A stretch of 60,000 bases of DNA from Polytrichum commune (GCA_950295325.1 OX485806.1:28894001-28954000); one strand, 5' to 3'; positions 16,571 through 29,096 are shown, counted from the first letter of the stretch. The notes: a model not told the origin generated them from the sequence alone. Numbers and translations: made by a program.

Positions 16571-19500
16571 CTAGAGTTTTTGGCGGCCATGGTGTCAGTG
16601 GTGCTCTATATTATCTCCACGTAAGTCATGTTACTTCGTAACACTAGGTACTTTTTTCTGCTAAAGACCCAATGTTTTTCTTGAGAATCTGCAATTCTTA
16701 GATCAACATGCAGGGGCTGAGCAGTACCAACTTTAGATTTCAGACTCCAGAATCAGTAAGAATTACTTTTAACAAAAATTACCTTGTGTTGGTGCATTCT
16801 GAGTGCACTAATCGAATCAGTAATCTTATGTGGTGGAATTGGGGACATGGGGACAGCAGATATACAGTTGCTAGGATCACAGAAGAGAAGGAATGGATCA
16901 GGGTTGTGGAATTTGCATGCGGACTCTTCTTTGTTGTCGACTACCTGATCAAAGTATACAGGTGAATTATGATGTCCTACCAAGTTCATATTGCTTAATT
17001 TGAGAAATTCTTGAACAATCCTCAAGGATTCTTCGTGGGTGACATGTTAAGGTCCTTGAGCAATGAATGGTGGTACCTAATCCCATGGCAGGATGTCATC
17101 AGTCTTTTGAAGAACCATATCGGTGTGATATGATGCATGAAAGTTACTTACTAAGCAGTAATTTGAACATGTTCACATTAGTCTAGAAAACAAAGGTGAG
17201 GAATAAGTATTACCCATGCTGTCAAAGTTGCTTCATCACCTGTGTTGCGTAATCTTCTGCTTCCTGTGAGGATTACAAGATTCTTGAAACCTTCTCTTCC
17301 AGTCATCTGGTTATGGGTTGTGCATGCATCCATAGATCAAAATCATGAATCTCTGGTTATTGGAGTGCAGTGCACCAGTGAGACTTTACTACATATTTTC
17401 AGGAAGGGGACTCGTCGACATCATCAGCACCATTCCCATCCTTTTCTCCTTGAGGTAAGTGTAGAAATACTCTACCCAGATACTCGACCTCAGATTCTTT
17501 CGTCTTGAAGTATTTGGGGGTGAAATTGGATCAATTGCGCAGTTTTGTTTGAGTACATCAGGAATGAGGCTTGTCAGGATAGATGGTGGTGCACACATTC
17601 TGCCTGGTATTTGTTTGTATAGAGGCACTGGAGGATGTGATCGACATCATTTGAAGTTCCAGAGAGGTATAAGAAGCTATGGATCTGATATTATATATTA
17701 CATCAATATTCAGTTTAAAGAAGTACTGTACTACTGGTGGCATATAAATTTTGATCAAGAAGGTAGTTGGTAGGTGGGGCTTAGTGGCTTGTAAATTTAG
17801 AGGTTATTGCACATGTCAATCAATCAGTTTTGGGATTTATGCACTGGGTAATTAGATTTTAGATGACGGTGGTGGACACGTTCTGCTTGGTATTTGTTTG
17901 CATAGAAGAAGCATGTGATGGATGTCATTTGAAGTTCCAGAGAGACATACGAAGCTATGTATTTGATTTATGACATTCTTTGATGATCAAGGTGATCCGT
18001 GAGTGGAGGTTTAGTGACTTAAGAGGTTATTCCACCTGTCCAGCAATTTGTTTTGGGATTTGTGCACTGGGTATCTTGAGTTTAGACAGTGTGTATCTAC
18101 GTGTGTGGGTCTGATGCAATGGCAGAGGTTGTACCCATTAAGGGATTACCCTATGTCCTTAAGAAATTGCACAATTGGCAGCTTAATGGCATTCGAGCTG
18201 AATATATTTGGGTGTCTGTTAATCTTTGCTGGATGCGCTTCTTCATACCTGACAATCCCATCTACTATTTCGACTTTGTAGGCTAGAAGAGAAAAAAATT
18301 CACTACTCAAATGTATGTTTCTGTGGTGTCTCCTAGTGCTCGCGAGAGGTATAGTGGAGCAGAGATACTTCTCTTCCTTCGAGCACTACGGTATATACTA
18401 CATAATCATTTCTACCGGGATATATAATCTATGTCAGGGTCTCCATCACAAACTTTTGGAGGCACAAATCATTATGTAAAAACAATTAAGTGTTTAACTA
18501 ACATCATGCATTACAATCAATGTCGTGATAATCATAATACTTTGTTAATCTCTTTCATTGTGTGCCACATTCTACTGTTGCGAAGTAAATTGTTACATAA
18601 GTCTATACATATTATAGAATACCTACATTATACACCACCCTTTAGAGGTTTGCAATGTTTGCCAAATGCAAGATGTTGTCCTTAACCTTACCTTTCATAA
18701 TCTTTGCAGAGTCATGCCAGTCATCACCTCCGTGGGCGGCTTCACTGGGAGCATCAGAGAACAAATCTTCATACTTGTTATGTACACCCTTGGTGTTGGT
18801 AACACTTCACTCCAGGTCCTTCATGTTTGAACCACCATGTATTGACTGCAAGCTAAGTTATGATAACAGAAAGGATTCTACATGTCTGATAACAACGACA
18901 GAGGCTATACTGGCTTTTGCATTTTATTTGGTTTATTTGAGTTGGGTAGAGGTGGTCATCACAGATAAACTAAGAATGGTGTACACCTAGTCGTGTATAA
19001 TGTAATTAATATATAATATATTTATTTTTCTTAGCAAATTTAACAATTTGCTCCCATAGGAGCATAATGTGGCACATTTTAGAAGATTTTTTTAAGATCT
19101 TGCAACTATTACGACATTAACTAAGAAGTTATGATTTTGTTGCAACAATTTATTGTATTTACTTGGTGATTTGCCTCTGGAATTCGTGTTGGTGAACCTC
19201 TGATTCTCAAGTTGGGGTGCTGTTACCGCAGTTTTCATAGCAGGTGGGTTGTTGCAATGGGTTGAGTACCGAGCAACTCCACAGAGTGTGAGGGAGAAGC
19301 TCAATTGTCGCCCGGAGGGGTGTATGAGCTTCTTTGAGGCGTTGTATTTTATGATTGTGACTGTAAGTGTATTGTTGGCATTTCATAATAATGTAGGCTT
19401 TATCATCTCATCCCCCTATTATTGATCTCAGGGTATGAGTCAGGTAATGTATCATATAAAACACTTAAGGTAAGGTGGCCTACTTCGGTCACATATTCTA

Positions 19501-22500
19501 ATTGGACACCAATATTTAAGTGGTGTGTGGTAAAGTGTGGATCGAACAATGCACACCAAAAAGACACATGTTTAAAAGAGATCTAACTACGCGCTCAAAA
19601 CTTGCTAACTATTCTAGGTTCAACAGTGAACATAATTGGGGGGACCTGTATGATCATTTAAGAAGAAAGAGAATCTTCAGTTTGATGATGAATAGAAAAT
19701 CCGAATGCGCTCCAAAAATGATGAGAAAATGGCTACCGCCTTGATTTGGATTTGCTAATCATCTCATATTAATCACGTGTTGAGTATCGTCAGAGAAGTG
19801 CTAAATGTGTTCATTTAGGCCCACTTACCTTATAAGTAGATTATGGGGGTCATGTGCAGGTTTCTACAGTGGGTTATGGCGATGTGACATTGAAGTCGGA
19901 TTGGGGAAGGGTTGTAATTGTGTGTGCTATAGTGACGGCACTTGTTATCTTACCTCTCCAGATCAATGGGATCCTCCAGCTTGCGTCGCGCAGGTCTGTA
20001 GCTTTTTTGAAATTTTCTGCATTTCCTTTTAGTGCAAGTTATAACATGGCATGTAATTAATTGAAAGGTGGGTGACAATTGTAGGCCATATGGAGGAAAA
20101 TTTGCTGTGAAGAAAGTGGTTGGTTCGCGGTTTATCATTGTAAGTGGCTACTTGTCATACCGAACTATCCAAGACTTCTTGGCTGAGTTTTATCATCCCA
20201 ATCACAATAAAGGTGTGCCAACAACCCTTAGACCTATATATGTTCCTAAGCGACTTGAAATTTAGAGCAGTCAATGGTTTTGAAAGAAGTCAATGCTGTT
20301 TTGCAGTAGTGATGAATGAGCAGGTGACAAGACCTTGTCACAATGGGGGACCTAGGACTACCAAAAATTTACTAATATATATTGCTTGTTTAGCTTTATG
20401 TCTTACTGATTTCCAGGAATTGGTGTATCTTTTTACTTCACTCAACTTTTCTGAGCAAATATTGGATAAGCAACTATGCAACATCAAGCTATACACAAGT
20501 GACTATTGTAGGCATTGAATGGAACTCAAAGAGAGGGTTGTGTGACAATTGGGTGTCTGTGTTACCCAGATTTGCGGGCTTTTCCTCTGCGAGTGGTTGT
20601 CATGGCTCCATTTAAACCCTCGTAAGCACACTAAGTCAGTGATATTCCACATTCATGTGTTTTGTTTCACTTCAAATCATATAGGACTGTGTGTTCCAAG
20701 ACTTACTGTTCTTGCAAAGCATTCTGTGACAATAATATTTTGCAAGTGGGATAAGTGTTAGATCAGAGCACCATGTCCTGGCCTTAGTGAAATTTACGAG
20801 TGTAGAGTGAGCTGGTAATTTCTATATTGCAATTAGACTCCAAATACGAATTTCTGTGAGCTGAGCTAAATGCAGCCTAGTAGATGCAAGTGGCCTTTTC
20901 AATGAGATCTTGCCAAACTGGACTCTAACTAATGGACATTGCTCAACACCAAAACCTGAGTTAGTTCTGTGAGGCGGGTAGTCTAGGGATTGACATAAAA
21001 TCATGACTTGAGAGCCTTAATCAGGTTTTCTTGTACAGAATAAGTCTCTAATAACGTTTTTGCAGGTTTGAGTTGAAGAGCTTGCTGATGTACTACAAAG
21101 GAAAGGCCGAGTTTATTGAGGGCACTCCAGTTAAAGGCTCTGACCTTAACCGTGTAAGTGCAGACGTTGCATCTGCATTCTACTTGCTAGCAAACCAGCA
21201 AGCAAAGGTATATCACAATCTCTCTTCCTTTTTATCAATGAACACAATAGAGAGATGCCATGACGGTAGAATCACCACAAGTTTAATAGGCATGCTTTGT
21301 TTATTTGGTAGTCAAAGAGAAAGATTGCAATTTTTGAATGATCATTTTTTCATAGTCTTGACCCTCAAAAGTCCAAGAGGCCCATTTTGGGTCTCAAGAT
21401 GTCATAAGGAGGGGTTTAAGATTACTTATTAATATTGTTAGCGACAACTGTCAAAATGTAGCCTGTTTATCATATGCATTATTCAAATTGAACGATGCAG
21501 ATAGGGGGATTTGGTTTCATGTAAATGAGCTAGGTTCAAACACATGCCGCATAGATCTAATCAATGTATTCGCATGTGACTTTTATTTTCATCGTGTCTT
21601 TTTGATAGATTGTGCTCAACATGGATTCAATGTCATACACCAAATACAACATTACTTCAATACTTGCTGGGTAAATTGTCATGATGTATCCCTTGTGAAA
21701 CATACTCAGTCCTTCAAGGGTTAACCAGATCGAAAAGCCCAGGCATTTCTAACCATAGTGCCTGAAGATATGTCGTCTAGAGTATAGTGCAGTGTAAGTG
21801 AAATATGGGTTTCAATTTCTAACCATCCAGATACTGCAGGATCCAGATGCAGAGGATGCTGCCCAAATTGTGAGGGCCCTCTCTGTTTATCGTCATTGTG
21901 GACCCGGAGTGCGAGTCATTGTGGAGCTTCTGAAACCCGAGAAACAGAATAATGCAGTTTGGGACGACACAAAAGAGGGCATTGAGATCGTCTGTCCAGA
22001 TGTCATCCGCTTCAAGCTCCTTGCCAGGAGGTGAGGGTTTAGGGTTTAGGGTTTAGGATTTCAGGTTCATGGTTACCCTGTTATGGCTTGCCATCCTTTG
22101 AATTTTTACTTTGCAGAGTATCCACCCATATGTAATCCTCGTAAGCTCTCAATCACAAACGATCTGAAAAGAGTTGAAGGTAATGTAACAATGTTGTGGC
22201 TCTCCCCTCCTGATATTGATTTTTTCTTGTTTTGCAGCTGTCATGTTAAAGGTTTGTCCACATTCATTGTTAACTTGTTCCGAACAGGACTCACAATGAC
22301 AAAGCCAAACAAGTGGATGGAACAGTATGGGCATGGTCTCTGCCAGGAGGTTTTCCCTGTCATCCTGCCTGACTGCTTCCATCAAGAGGGCTTCTTATTT
22401 GAGCAAGTGAGGGGCTCTACATCATCAACCATCTCTATTAATTCCTATCTCTTCCTCTCCTAGATTATGCAGATTCTGTACATGACTATCAACTTGTTTA

Positions 22501-25500
22501 TTGAGGATAATGTTCTTCTAACCTCAATTACAACAGTCCCTATAATCATGTACATGCATATCAGGTGTGCTGCAATGCATTGGGTAGAGAAGGACTTTAA
22601 ATTTGGAGTCGAGGTGCTCCTTGAGTTCATGATATTCTCGTGTCTTGAGGATTCATCTAACTCAACATGATTCTTGGTCAGGAGTTTTTTGATTTGCATA
22701 CAGCACCTTCCATGTTCAGTAAGATTTTGGTGCATGCTTGGAGGTAGTGTGGAGGTTTGAACGAAGAACATTCTATATCGGCTCACTGAGCATCAAACCC
22801 ATTTTGTCATGCCAATGTGCTAAAATGTATTTGGTCCTAAATAAACCGAAATAGGTTGCTCTTCACTCAAATACAAACACTACCTCTGTACATACACCAC
22901 AAGTGGAAAGAAATTATCAATATTGTATGCAGCACAACCAATGGGAAATCATAGGGCTTCATAGGGTTCATTGGACTTCTCCTTTACACCTTTCGAGATG
23001 GAGTCTTGATTTCAGTTTACAGTGTATATCTTACCAACAAATATTCTTAGTACAAGAATGTATACATTTCACTATTGTTTACTATTTCAGGCAGATATCG
23101 TTTGTAGTCTACTTGAAATTGTTAGATTAAACCTGAAAATCTTTACTGGCTCATTGAAGACTCATCAGATGTTAGACTTCCTGTAATTTGCAAGACCTGT
23201 AGAGACCACATGAAGCTAAGAGTCTATTCATGTCATTTTGATGGCCACAAACAGGTAGCAGAGCTTGCGTATTGTGGTTATGGCATCATTTTATTCGGCC
23301 TCGACATTGCGACCACAAATTACAATTCGTACCAAGGGCGGGAGGTTTTGTTGTGCCCCTTTGGGCGCACGATTCAAGTCACCGACGTCGGCTTAGTCAT
23401 CGCCAAAAACCTCGAGGCTGCAGAGGCACTGTCCAAGTTTTCTCGCAGCTGTCACGCCGAGCCTAGCGACATTCCTAATCATGCCACAATGACGTCACAT
23501 TGTGCCTCGTATAAAATGCAAACCCGGCCGTCTGGACCAAGGTCAATGTCTTTAAATACAGCGGAGGAGACAACATTGTTACCAGGCATGACAACAACAT
23601 TTGGAGAAGTTGAGTTGATTGATGTCGAGGAATCCAGAATTGAGTGCTTATTAAACCTTACAAACCCTACAGAAGAGGTTTCAGAAAAACAAAGGGGTCG
23701 GCAATCTCACAACCCTAAACTTCTTGAACCTAGCATTCAACTGAATGGCAAAGGAAGCTTGAAGTCATCTTTTGCTGTAAATGTTCACCATGCAGAGTCA
23801 CTGGAGGAGATGATGAACTTTGCCATGAGTTGGCCACCACTACAAAAAGACACCAAGCCAGAGCAACCTGTACTGGAACAACAAACCCAAAAGATACAAG
23901 ACAACCTTGACGAGCGCAAATTACATGTCGTCAAGCTACAAGAGCCTCACATCCTTTTATGCATACAAGGAAAATGGCCTGTAAGCCTCTTCTACTTCAT
24001 GCAATTGCTGCGGACGCCGGCCATGCCGAATTCCCCCATTGTGATTTTGCATCCAAATGATCCCAAGCTTGCAGATTGGGGGTGCGTCGGCTTGTTTGCA
24101 CATGTTTATTTTGTGAAGGGCTCTCCTCTTTACGAACTCGACTTGTTGCGGGCGGGCGTCATGCAAGCAGGTGCATCCCTCATTGGTTACTACTGAAACT
24201 CAAATCTTAATTCAAGTTTGTCTGTATTTAGGTTTAGGTTTTAAGGATTGGGCTTGCCCAATTCCCCTTGCAAATAGTAAGGAGTGGATACTGGATGTTC
24301 GACGATGTAATTATTCATTAGGATATTAATTACATCGTTGATGAAGTGGGTGCCTTGGTTAGAGACAATTCCTAATGGGTAGCCGAATCTAGCGAATATC
24401 AATTCGTAGAGGAATCAAGCCATGACGTTGGATGTGTTCATTCTCACAGATTTGGACTCTGCCCATTTCGTGGAGTAGTCTGTAGCCACCAAATATATGT
24501 TTGTTATTGGTATATCGAGCCATAAGGGTAACGGAAGTCATACATGATAATGAATCAGCTCGCGTTGATTCTTTGCACTCGCATGAAGAAATTAAACATA
24601 TAGCTTGTTTCGTTTCTTGTAAGCTGGAGTTTCTACGCGAGTTGTTTCTAGTACTAGCAATTCGCGTAATCATAGTCGTCAGGCTGAGCTATTTTGCGGA
24701 TGTGTCTACTCTAGATTGGATATGTGGAGGCAGAATACCATCTGTAATTGATGACCCTGCCATGGTCTGACCACTAGGTATGGTAATGAACATGTGTCAC
24801 TCTGCCATTGGCTATAGTAAGCACCAAAAGAGGTGGCTTAAACCCATGGCTAGGCCTCAACCTGGGTCCCATGGGAACTCTGTAGTTAAGCCGCCTAAGG
24901 CCGGAATGGTATTCAGATGGGTGACCTTCCTGACACTTGATTTTTGGTGCAGCCTACCACCTATGGTCCACCCAATCATAGTGGGGTTGTCTAGGTGAAC
25001 TAAATATTTTCAACCAACCATGTGGGAAGCTAGGGGAGATAGTTGCCGGCCGGCTTTTTCTGTTCTCGTTCAATGTGTTCACCTTTAAAAGGAGGTAGTA
25101 GTCTTCAGAGACCTTGTAATTTTGGTAATGCCCATTTCGGGATTTAGACCAGCTCGAAAATGAAGCAACACCATAATTCATGTTGGTGGCAACATCGGAG
25201 TTGTCTTTCTTTTTCTTTTTCTTTTCTAGGCAGGATTAACCACTATGTCCGGTATGGACATGTGTTGCCTAGCCATCGGCAATTGTAGGCACCCAAAACC
25301 TACCACACTGCTACAATATATGGCAAGGCTCCTCGCATCCATTACCTAGTTCATCATATGACCTATCCCTCTTCAAGAAGCATATTAACTTCAGGATTCG
25401 TGAATTGCTTGCGTAGGATGACTGTGCTGATCTTTTTGTTTTGTGAATTGTTGGGGGCACAGAGAAGGTTGTGATCCTGACCCAGGGAATTCAATTGGAG

Positions 25501-27869
25501 CAGAACTCCCTTGAGATTGCAAACGATCAGGACCGTCTTATACCGTCCCAAACGTTCAGCCTCGATGTCAACAACCTCATCATTGCTGCAACCGTGAGCT
25601 ACCTCTCTGTCTACTTCTTACACCCTTGATTTGTGCTCATTCTTTATTCAACAGTAATGACTAGCGGAAGCTTTGTTTTGTGATCTTGAATGACCCGATC
25701 AGCTTTTGCTTGTACACAAAATTTGAGAAGAAAGTGGATTGAGATTTATACATTATCTAGGAGAAGAGGCAGTGGTATTCCAATATACGACGGACCATAG
25801 AGACCACCTTTGACACGACAGTAACCCCGAGTCCATTGATACCTTGGGTTCACATATGAGTAGAGACAATGTTTAGCTTTGAAGTGTCTCTTGTTCATTC
25901 TGGTCCTTGGTCTGCATCATCTCCCAGAAGGGGGTTGGCGCCAATGTTGGACTGGTACATAGGTGAATGCATGGCAACACCAGTCGAATATTGATACTTT
26001 TGGCAGATACCTCAAGGTGAGAAAAGCTTTGTATACCCAAGTTATTATTTGGGTCAATAGACCATTTTGATACTAGGACGATTTTACATAGGTATGAAGG
26101 TTCTTGCATTGTGCATAGACCCCAAATGATGCCCGAATGTGAATTCCTCATTATAGATACCTGTATGGTATCAAAAAAAAGGCGATACGAGTCCAACAAC
26201 GGTCTGTACCTCTGCTTATATGAAGAGTATCTTGAGGGATGATGTATTTTGTAAGAGGCTCAAGGCTTGAATTTGAGGCTCTCAGTGTATACGTGTATAC
26301 CATTGTTGGACTGGCATTGTCATCTTTGTATACCATTTGGGTGTCTGTGATTAGGATTTCACATTTTATGATACCAATAGGGTGTGGGTATTTGATGGTA
26401 TTTGTGTTTTCAATACCATTTGGGTCTATATACCATGCAAGAACCTTCATACCTAGGTAAACTCGCCGTAGTATCGATATGGTTTAGAATGGTATTGATC
26501 CAAATAATAACTCGAGTATACAAAGATTCTCTCAACTTGGCATACTCACCAAATATCAACATTTGACTAGTATTACAATTTGGGTACCCACAGGTAGGTT
26601 CTTTGACACCAATATTGATGTTTATTACTGATACCCGTGCATTTGCCTATATACCGGTCCAACATTGGTGTACATCGTGAACTTTGAGGTTGACATTAGT
26701 CATGTTTGTTATTGTGACCAGGTTGAGCGTCTTCTCGTTCCCTCGACACGAGTGATGGTGGAGCTTCAGCAGGAGGCAGAGATTCAATACCTAAGGCCCA
26801 AGCTTCAATTCGATCGGAAGCGATTCGACCAAGGGATGTATCGCAGGAACCAGGCCGCCACCTTCCAATTTGCACCCCCCTACATTGAGGGGAAAGGCTT
26901 CTGCCCTGCCACTCTGGGATTCCTCATGTAAGCTCAATACAAACACTTCCAAACAGTTTGGCTTCTGATTCCAGGATTGATTTTTTTTTTTGAAGTTGTT
27001 GTTGTCTGATCTAAGTCCTTTCTTTAATGTTTTCAAACGAAGTTCACTCTCAATAAGATCATATACTTGGAGTAACCACAATTAATACCCCATGTGGATC
27101 CTTCTTGCACTTCTGCTTGAGTTCAATTTTGCGTACCAGGATTAGGTGCAAATGAGATGAGGGGAATAATAGGAGCTTGCCACTAGTCTATTCTCATCAT
27201 GGATTTCTATCCTTGTGGCCGATTCTTGAATGGAAAATAGACTTTGGTTCGTCCTCAGAAGGCTCAAGAATGTTATACACTTCCCTCGAGCAAAACAATT
27301 GTCAAAGTAGACCAACTCTTGCAGCTTTCATAGGCACATTAGAATGTAAACTCCAGTCGAGTGTGAATGAAAAAACAATCGTAGTTGTGTTCAATTGTGG
27401 TGGTTAACCACAACCGCGACCATAACCACCTTTGTAAAATTCTAGACAACCTTTCATATGCCATATTCTAATCTAACTCCATTTTTTTGAAGAAGACACT
27501 GACACAAGCAGACATCGATGTTGTCTTAGGTATGCGACTTTTTACAACCGTCACACGGTGACGATAGTGGAGCAGCTTCTATGTGGAGCCACCAGCTACT
27601 CCGCTACCAAAGGTGACAAAGGCAGTACTACCCACAACTATACCGGGAGCGGCAATCTGCGCAAACTGGACCAAATTCATGTATCCGAGGAATACGTGGG
27701 AAAGACATTCAAAGAAGCTTTTGTTGGTATGTTGATGAATGGGGGAATCATGGCTTTGGGCCTGTACAGAGCCTTGGGAACGAGCGGCTCCATCGTTTCC
27801 TTCGTGTATACCAACCCTTCACCGTCAACGATCCTCTTTCATGATGACCTTATCTATGCAATATGTTGA
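16571..27869 (+). CDS. BK/Slo-type potassium channel, exons from S1 to the stop (5' exons unresolved)
   Basis: Tetrameric membrane K+ channel with a cytosolic RCK1-RCK2 gating ring. Sixteen in-phase exons give 972 aa: 16571-16620, 16860-16961, 17371-17454, 18337-18390, 18710-18798, 19232-19362, 19860-19993, 20085-20212, 20570-20621, 21066-21207, 21840-22030, 22238-22406, 23255-24170, 25463-25593, 26722-26927, 27530-27869. Numbering from the first codon here: S1 1-17, S2 about 35-50, S3 GLVDIISTIPILF, S4 AEILLFLRALRVMPVI, then S5. The pore helix CMSFFEALYFMIVT precedes the filter TVGYGD (173-178), split by an intron. RCK1 starts near 215 (YGGKFAVKKVVGSRFIIVSG) and includes DPDAEDAAQIVRALS, also found in animal Slo1. 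A linker of about 155 residues precedes RCK2 (about 660). The tail has TFYNRHTVTIVEQLL and a Slo-like end, LFHDDLIYAIC. The Asp-rich calcium bowl of animal Slo1 is absent. Confidence 0.92.
17575..18095. repeat. Tandem duplication (period about 286 bp) in the S3-S4 intron
   Basis: Two consecutive units start near 17,577 and 17,863. Each has TTCTG(C)CTTGGTATTTGTTTG, then CATTTGAAGTTCCAGAGAG, then GGATTT(A/G)T(G)CACTGGGTA. Identity looks like about three quarters, so the duplication is not very recent. The units lie wholly within the intron between 17,454 and 18,337. Confidence 0.65.
22033..22053. repeat. Interstitial telomere-type repeat (TTTAGGG)n abutting a splice donor
   Basis: Three tandem TTTAGGG-type units begin immediately after the GTGAG donor at 22,031. 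The unit is the Arabidopsis-type plant telomere repeat, which supports a green-lineage host. Confidence 0.85.
22648..22785. repeat. Dispersed repeat copy in channel intron (partner at 43-182, inverted)
   Basis: Inverted copy of the stretch near the left edge of the window. It lies in the intron between the exon ending at 22,406 and the exon starting at 23,255. Family unknown. Confidence 0.6.
24768..25228 (+). mobile_element. 5S rRNA-derived SINE (SINE3-like) in channel intron
   Basis: Positions about 24,866-24,935 align with the internal promoter of plant 5S rRNA: GGTCCCATGGGAACTC, then GTAGTTAAGC (box A-like, 24,882-24,891), then about 25 bases later GATGGGTGACCT (box C, 24,916-24,927). Spacing matches 5S rRNA. 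The flanks do not match 5S, so this is not a functional 5S gene. A tail region ends in a pyrimidine-rich stretch, (CTTTTT)n, at about 25,204-25,228. A second, 5'-truncated copy is at 27,872-28,190 and a 5' fragment at 25,235-25,300. The element is in the sense orientation of the host gene. Confidence 0.7.
25235..25300 (+). mobile_element. 5' fragment of the same SINE family
   Basis: ACCACTATGTCCGGTATGGA through AATTGTAGGCACC matches the 5' part of the SINE at about 24,770-24,828 (ACCACTAGGTATGGTAATGA through ATAGTAAGCACC). The 5S-like boxes are absent, so only the head is preserved. Confidence 0.5.
25941..26668. mobile_element. Foldback element, 728 bp, in channel intron
   Basis: Left and right arms of about 210-260 bp are inverted copies of each other. 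Each begins CCAATGTTGGAC(C/T)GGTA and includes GGTATGAAGGTTCTTGCAT and AAGTTATTATTTGGG-type blocks. The central 270 bp has no match in the window. No coding capacity and no clear target-site duplication were found. It occupies most of the intron between exons ending 25,593 and starting 26,722. Confidence 0.75.
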
Positions 27870-27871
27870 AG

Positions 27872-28190
27872 ACGGGAATTCCGAGATTAAGCCACTCAAG
27901 GCTGATATAGTGTTTGAATTGGTGACCTTCGTAGCACCTGTTTTCTACCACTATACTTCACCAAATCATAGCATGAACCAAATATTTTCAACCGACTGTG
28001 TGGGGAACCTAGGAGTCTTTTCCTTGCGGACTTTTCATGGTGTTCATCTTTGGAAGGAGGAGGTAGTCTTCAAGGTCCTCCTTATTCTCGTGATGTCTGT
28101 TTCGGAATCACATATAGAATTAGCCTACCTTGATGATGGAGCAACACCATAACTATTCACGCCGGTTGTGACATCGGAGGCATGTCCTCT
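27872..28190 (+). mobile_element. 5S-derived SINE, second copy, in the channel's 3' untranslated region
   Basis: Begins almost at the channel's TGA (27,867-27,869). It keeps degenerate 5S boxes (GAGATTAAGCC and TTGGTGACCTTCG) and then matches the first copy along its body: AAATATTTTCAACC(A/G)AC, AGGAGGTAGT(A/C)(G/T)TC, GAAGCAACACCATAA-type and ACATCGGAG. The 5' head is missing. Its position implies that the mature mRNA carries SINE sequence as its 3' UTR, unless the transcript ends very early. Confidence 0.6.
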
Positions 28191-28466
28191 TCTTTAAAAT
28201 ATTTTGATGCTTCATCGCAGGTTTATCTCAAAGTTCGAAAATCAATGAGAGTCTCTTTGGACATCAAGTTGTGCTGTTGGCAGTTGGAATTATCAAGTCT
28301 TTGTATATTTTAATACATTATCAACCTCTGGTTGCAAACTATTACCCTTGTGGTTTTGAGTGTTGAGACACTCTTAACTTTAGAAGCCACAAAGCTCGAA
28401 AACGTTGGCTTGTGAAGTTTACACTTCATTACTCCTTTGGGAAGATGACTTCACAAAAGTGCAAAG

Positions 28467-28665
28467 TCAATTTCATGAAGGTTTCAAGCTACTTCATGAA
28501 CCTTCCAACTCATGTTACCGAAGTGTTCTACCAATTTCATAAACCTTCTCAATTAGTTCATGATTTTTCTAAACCAACTTGACATGTGTCACACCTCAAT
28601 TTCATAATAGTGGACTTTTACCTTTAGCAATTTCATGAATTTTCCACATCAATTTCATAAATCTT
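28467..28665. repeat. Cluster of CAATTTCAT(A/G)A motifs left of the transposase remnant
   Basis: Five direct copies of CAATTTCATRA occur near 28,470, 28,539, 28,592, 28,628 and 28,649. The reverse-complement motif recurs on the other side of the transposase remnant near 30,280, 30,379 and 30,418. The layout resembles subterminal transposase-binding repeats. True element ends were not found. Confidence 0.4.
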
Positions 28666-29075
28666 CCAAACCAAGTGGTTCTCGTATTCTCAACTTCTTG
28701 CCTTCTTGTTTTGCAACATCTGGTTGTTGGTGAGAGCCTTCGTGCAAGGTCTGACAATAGAATCGATTTGAAAGCGAATTTGTGTGCCCACATACAACTC
28801 TTTAGTTCTCTAGTAGTGATACAGTGTTGTAGTTCTCTAGTCTTTTCTCCAATTCTCTAGCATGTTTTCTTACAAGGTTTTGAAATGGTTACATGCCTCA
28901 AGGCATGTTTTGCACGACTCAATAGAAAGTGATAGTGTGTTTTGTTTTCTCTCTAAATTCTATATGTTCACAAATTTATTCATATTCATAGATTGTATAG
29001 CATAGACACTATCAGCTTTTGTTTGTATCACTTGACTTGTCTCCTATTGCTAATACTAGTAATCATAGAATCTTT

Positions 29076-29093
29076 GGGGGGGGGGGGGGGGGG
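29076..29093. repeat. Homopolymer run of 18 G
   Basis: Uninterrupted G18 just upstream of the transposase remnant. Such runs are error-prone in sequencing, so the exact length is uncertain. Confidence 0.9.
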
Positions 29094-29096
29094 AGG

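Noticed and set aside
18048-18286. Hydrophobic frames as a channel exon
   Set aside because: They lie in the duplicated intron; S3 and S4 join directly with matching phase (17,454 to 18,337), leaving no room for it.
24866-24940. A functional 5S rRNA gene
   Set aside because: Only the central promoter-like part matches; the 5' and 3' stem halves of 5S rRNA are not conserved, and a second degenerate copy shares the non-5S flanks.
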